Under the pieces are notes generated by a model. The model was not told the origin of the DNA and ran no database searches. It saw only the letters and a program-made list of their open reading frames with translations. A stretch of DNA of 5,834 nucleotides from an uncultured Steroidobacteraceae bacterium (lineage in GTDB: Bacteria > Pseudomonadota > Gammaproteobacteria > Steroidobacterales > Steroidobacteraceae): positions 1 through 5,834 of the forward strand of contig CATPBQ010000174.1 in the NCBI GenBank assembly GCA_955652795.1. Reading direction: 5' to 3'. Shown piece after piece: positions 4,049 through 5,834 of the stretch (positions are counted from its first letter, which is position 1; every line of letters starts with the position of its first letter). The position numbers were made by a program, and so were the translations under genes.

Positions 4049-5834
4049 ACGACGCAGGCCGCCCGGTAACCGCAACGAGGAGCGTGCCGCCCCCCGGTGG
4101 CGGCGCGCTGCGGGCCTACCGGCGCCTGCTCGGCTATCTGCGCCCCTATCGCGGGCGCTTCATTGTCGGGATCCTGGGCGGGGTGTTGTTTTCCGCCACC
4201 ATGGCGAGCTTCGCGCTGCTCGCCAAGAAATTCGGCGACGGCACCTTCACCCACCAGGACCCGCGCACCATCGTGTGGGTGCCGCTCGCCCTGATCGGAC
4301 TGTTCATCCTGCGGGGCCTGGGCGACTTCATCCAGACCTACTTCATGGGCTACGTCGGCCGCCAGATCGTCAGCCAGCTGCGGCGCGAGGTGTTCCGGCG
4401 CATCCTGCAACTGCCGATCGGCTACTTCGATCGCAGTTCCTCGGGCGCGCTGCTCTCGCGCCTCACCTACAACACCGAACAGATTGGCCAGGCGACCACC
4501 GACTCGGTGATCATCGTCGTGCGCACGACGCTCACCATCATCGCCTCGGTCGGCTTCCTGCTGTGGCTCAACGTGCGCCTCACGCTCATTGCGCTCACCA
4601 TGGGGCCGCTGGTGGGCTGGCTGGTGTCGGTCATCAACCGGCATTTCCGCCGCTACAGCCGCCGCATCCAGGACTCGATGGGCGACGTCACGCGCGTCGC
4701 CAAGGAGAGCTTCGAGGCCCCGCGCCTGATCAAGGTCTACAACGCCCAGGAGCATCTCGGCCGCCAGTTCGACGCCGTGAACGATCACAACCTGCGCTCG
4801 AACATGAAGCTGATCCTGACCAAGGGAGTCTCCAATCCCATCGTGCAGCTGGTGACCGTGGTGGGTCTCGCGTTCGTGCTCTCGATCGCGATAGCCGATG
4901 CCATACACGGCCGCATGAGCATGGGTGACCTGTTCGGCTTCCTGACCGCGCTGGTGAGCATCGCGCAGCCGCTGCGCGAGCTGGTCGGCGTGGCCGGCCC
5001 CCTGCAGCAGGGGATCGCCGCGGGGCAGAGCCTGTTCGAGCTGCTGGATCAGCCGGTGGAGCCGCAGGGCGGGCCCTGGCGGGTCGCGCGCGCACGCGGT
5101 GCGGTGCAGTTTGAACACGTGTGGTTCTCGTATGCGGGCGGGGTGACGGCGGCGGATCCCGGCGCGGCGCCGGCGCGCGAGCGGGCGGCGGCGCTTGCCG
5201 ACGTGTCGCTGCAGGTCGCGGCGGGTGAGAGTCTCGCGATCGTCGGGCGTTCGGGCAGCGGCAAGTCAACGCTGGTCAATCTCCTGCCGCGCTTCTACGA
5301 CGCCGGCGCAGGCAGCGTGCGCATCGATGGTCGCGATGTGCGCGATTACGAGCTGCGCAACCTGCGCGAGCAGATCGCGGTCGTCAGCCAGGATGTGGTG
5401 CTGTTCGATGACACCATCCGCAACAACATCGCCTTCGGTCGCGAGCTGCCGGATGCGGCCATCGAGCGCGCGGCGGAGGCCGCACACGTGCTCGAGTTCG
5501 CGCGCAGCCAGCCCGCGGGGCTCGATGCGCTGGTGGGTGATCGCGGCGTGCTGCTCTCCGGCGGGCAGCGCCAGCGCATCGCCATCGCGCGGGCGCTGCT
5601 GAAGGACGCGCCGATCCTGATCCTGGACGAGGCGACCTCCGCGCTCGACACCGAGGCCGAGCGGCACATCCAGGCGGCGCTGGCGCAGCTGGTGCGCAAC
5701 CGCACCACCCTCATCATCGCCCACCGCCTGTCCACCGTGGAGCAGGCCGACCGGATCATCGTCCTCGAAGCGGGCGCGATCGCCGAGAGCGGCACGCACG
5801 TGCAACTGCTGGCGCACGGCGGCCTGTACGCGCA
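4045..5834 (+). CDS. msbA: Lipid A export ATP-binding/permease protein MsbA (last ~10 residues beyond window)
   Basis: An ABC exporter half-transporter, a homodimer that flips lipid A-core across the inner membrane. The frame is open for 596 codons to the window edge, where GGLYA matches E. coli RGVYA, about 10 residues from the end. The transmembrane domain spans about 39-320 (helix 1 about 39-60, helix 2 about 76-103, helices 3-4 about 155-198, helices 5-6 about 264-317). Arg90, Arg160 and Arg311 match the LPS-contacting Arg78, Arg148 and Lys299 of E. coli MsbA. In the nucleotide-binding domain: A-loop Tyr363, Walker A GRSGSGKST (401-409, Lys407), Q-loop Gln449, signature LSGGQ (504-508), Walker B Asp528 with Glu529, and His560. 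Compared with E. coli, about 13 extra residues (Ala/Gly/Pro/Arg-rich) lie between Tyr363 and Walker A. The start is most likely TTG at 4045, overlapping the exbD stop (TTGA); GTG at 4084 is the alternative and gives an N-terminus nearer E. coli length. It belongs to the exbB-exbD operon; lpxK usually follows. Confidence 0.95.
   Translation, partial: MNDAGRPVTATRSVPPPGGGALRAYRRLLGYLRPYRGRFIVGILGGVLFSATMASFALLAKKFGDGTFTHQDPRTIVWVPLALIGLFILRGLGDFIQTYFMGYVGRQIVSQLRREVFRRILQLPIGYFDRSSSGALLSRLTYNTEQIGQATTDSVIIVVRTTLTIIASVGFLLWLNVRLTLIALTMGPLVGWLVSVINRHFRRYSRRIQDSMGDVTRVAKESFEAPRLIKVYNAQEHLGRQFDAVNDHNLRSNMKLILTKGVSNPIVQLVTVVGLAFVLSIAIADAIHGRMSMGDLFGFLTALVSIAQPLRELVGVAGPLQQGIAAGQSLFELLDQPVEPQGGPWRVARARGAVQFEHVWFSYAGGVTAADPGAAPARERAAALADVSLQVAAGESLAIVGRSGSGKSTLVNLLPRFYDAGAGSVRIDGRDVRDYELRNLREQIAVVSQDVVLFDDTIRNNIAFGRELPDAAIERAAEAAHVLEFARSQPAGLDALVGDRGVLLSGGQRQRIAIARALLKDAPILILDEATSALDTEAERHIQAALAQLVRNRTTLIIAHRLSTVEQADRIIVLEAGAIAESGTHVQLLAHGGLYA
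4077..4086 (+). promoter_or_regulatory. Purine-rich GAGGAG next to alternative GTG start of msbA
   Basis: GAGGAG at 4077-4082 is followed after one base by an in-frame GTG at 4084. It is a strong Shine-Dalgarno match but far too close to serve that GTG in the normal way, so it does not settle the msbA start. The TTG at 4045 has only weak purine runs upstream (AAGGA at 4022-4026 is about 18 bases away) and would depend on coupling with exbD. Confidence 0.3.

Noticed and set aside
1502..4075. A very long open frame (857 codons) on the minus strand.
   Set aside because: It runs antisense to lolD, exbB and exbD and through the DUF2062 gene in another frame. Its product is Arg/His/Ala/Gln-rich with no recognisable domain. 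It is an effect of high GC on codon-position mirror frames.
3949..5118. A 389-codon open frame on the minus strand opposite msbA, and a 306-codon plus-strand frame at 4008-4928.
   Set aside because: Both are shadows of msbA. The true frame (bases numbered 1 modulo 3) shows full MsbA homology over the same stretch.

Overview
The window is a compact, high-GC (roughly two-thirds G+C by eye) piece of a diderm proteobacterial chromosome. It is devoted to building the Gram-negative cell envelope. The gene set and order (LolC/E-type permeases, LolD ATPase, a DUF2062 membrane protein, ExbB, ExbD, MsbA) recall the core neighbourhood of gammaproteobacteria such as Xanthomonas and Pseudomonas relatives. 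I therefore infer a high-GC gammaproteobacterium; the species cannot be named from this sequence. There are no mobile elements, RNA genes, CRISPR arrays or phage genes, and no gene-free stretch longer than 133 bases.

Left block (1-2281, plus strand): the 3' end of one lipoprotein-releasing permease (lolC, cut by the window edge), then a complete second permease (lolE position), then the ATPase lolD. The gap between the permeases is 3 bases, and lolE and lolD overlap by 8 bases, so this is one translationally coupled operon. Its product is the inner-membrane ABC machine that extracts outer-membrane lipoproteins and hands them to LolA. Both permeases look LolC-like, and the second retains a segment resembling the LolA-binding hook.

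Middle (2282-2962): a DUF2062 membrane protein on the minus strand, convergent with lolD and divergent from exbB. The 133-base divergent gap (2830-2962) holds a good sigma70-type promoter for exbB (2897-2924) and two GC palindromes that share the 8-mer core GGCGCGCC. A third copy of that core lies in the short gap after lolD.

Right block (2963-5834, plus strand): exbB, exbD and msbA. ExbB and ExbD form a proton-driven inner-membrane motor of the TolQR/ExbBD type. MsbA is the ATP-driven flippase that moves lipid A-core across the inner membrane. The msbA start appears to be a TTG overlapping the exbD stop (TTGA). Its reading frame is open to the right edge, where about ten residues appear to be missing. 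MsbA carries all nucleotide-binding motifs and the three basic residues known to contact lipopolysaccharide. It also has an unusual insert of about 13 residues just after the A-loop tyrosine.

Overall this is conserved core envelope biology, and I do not see a wholly new system. The points worth a second look are the tandem LolC-like permeases, the palindrome set around the DUF2062 gene, the MsbA insert, the tight ExbBD-MsbA coupling and the absence of comEC from a slot it often occupies.
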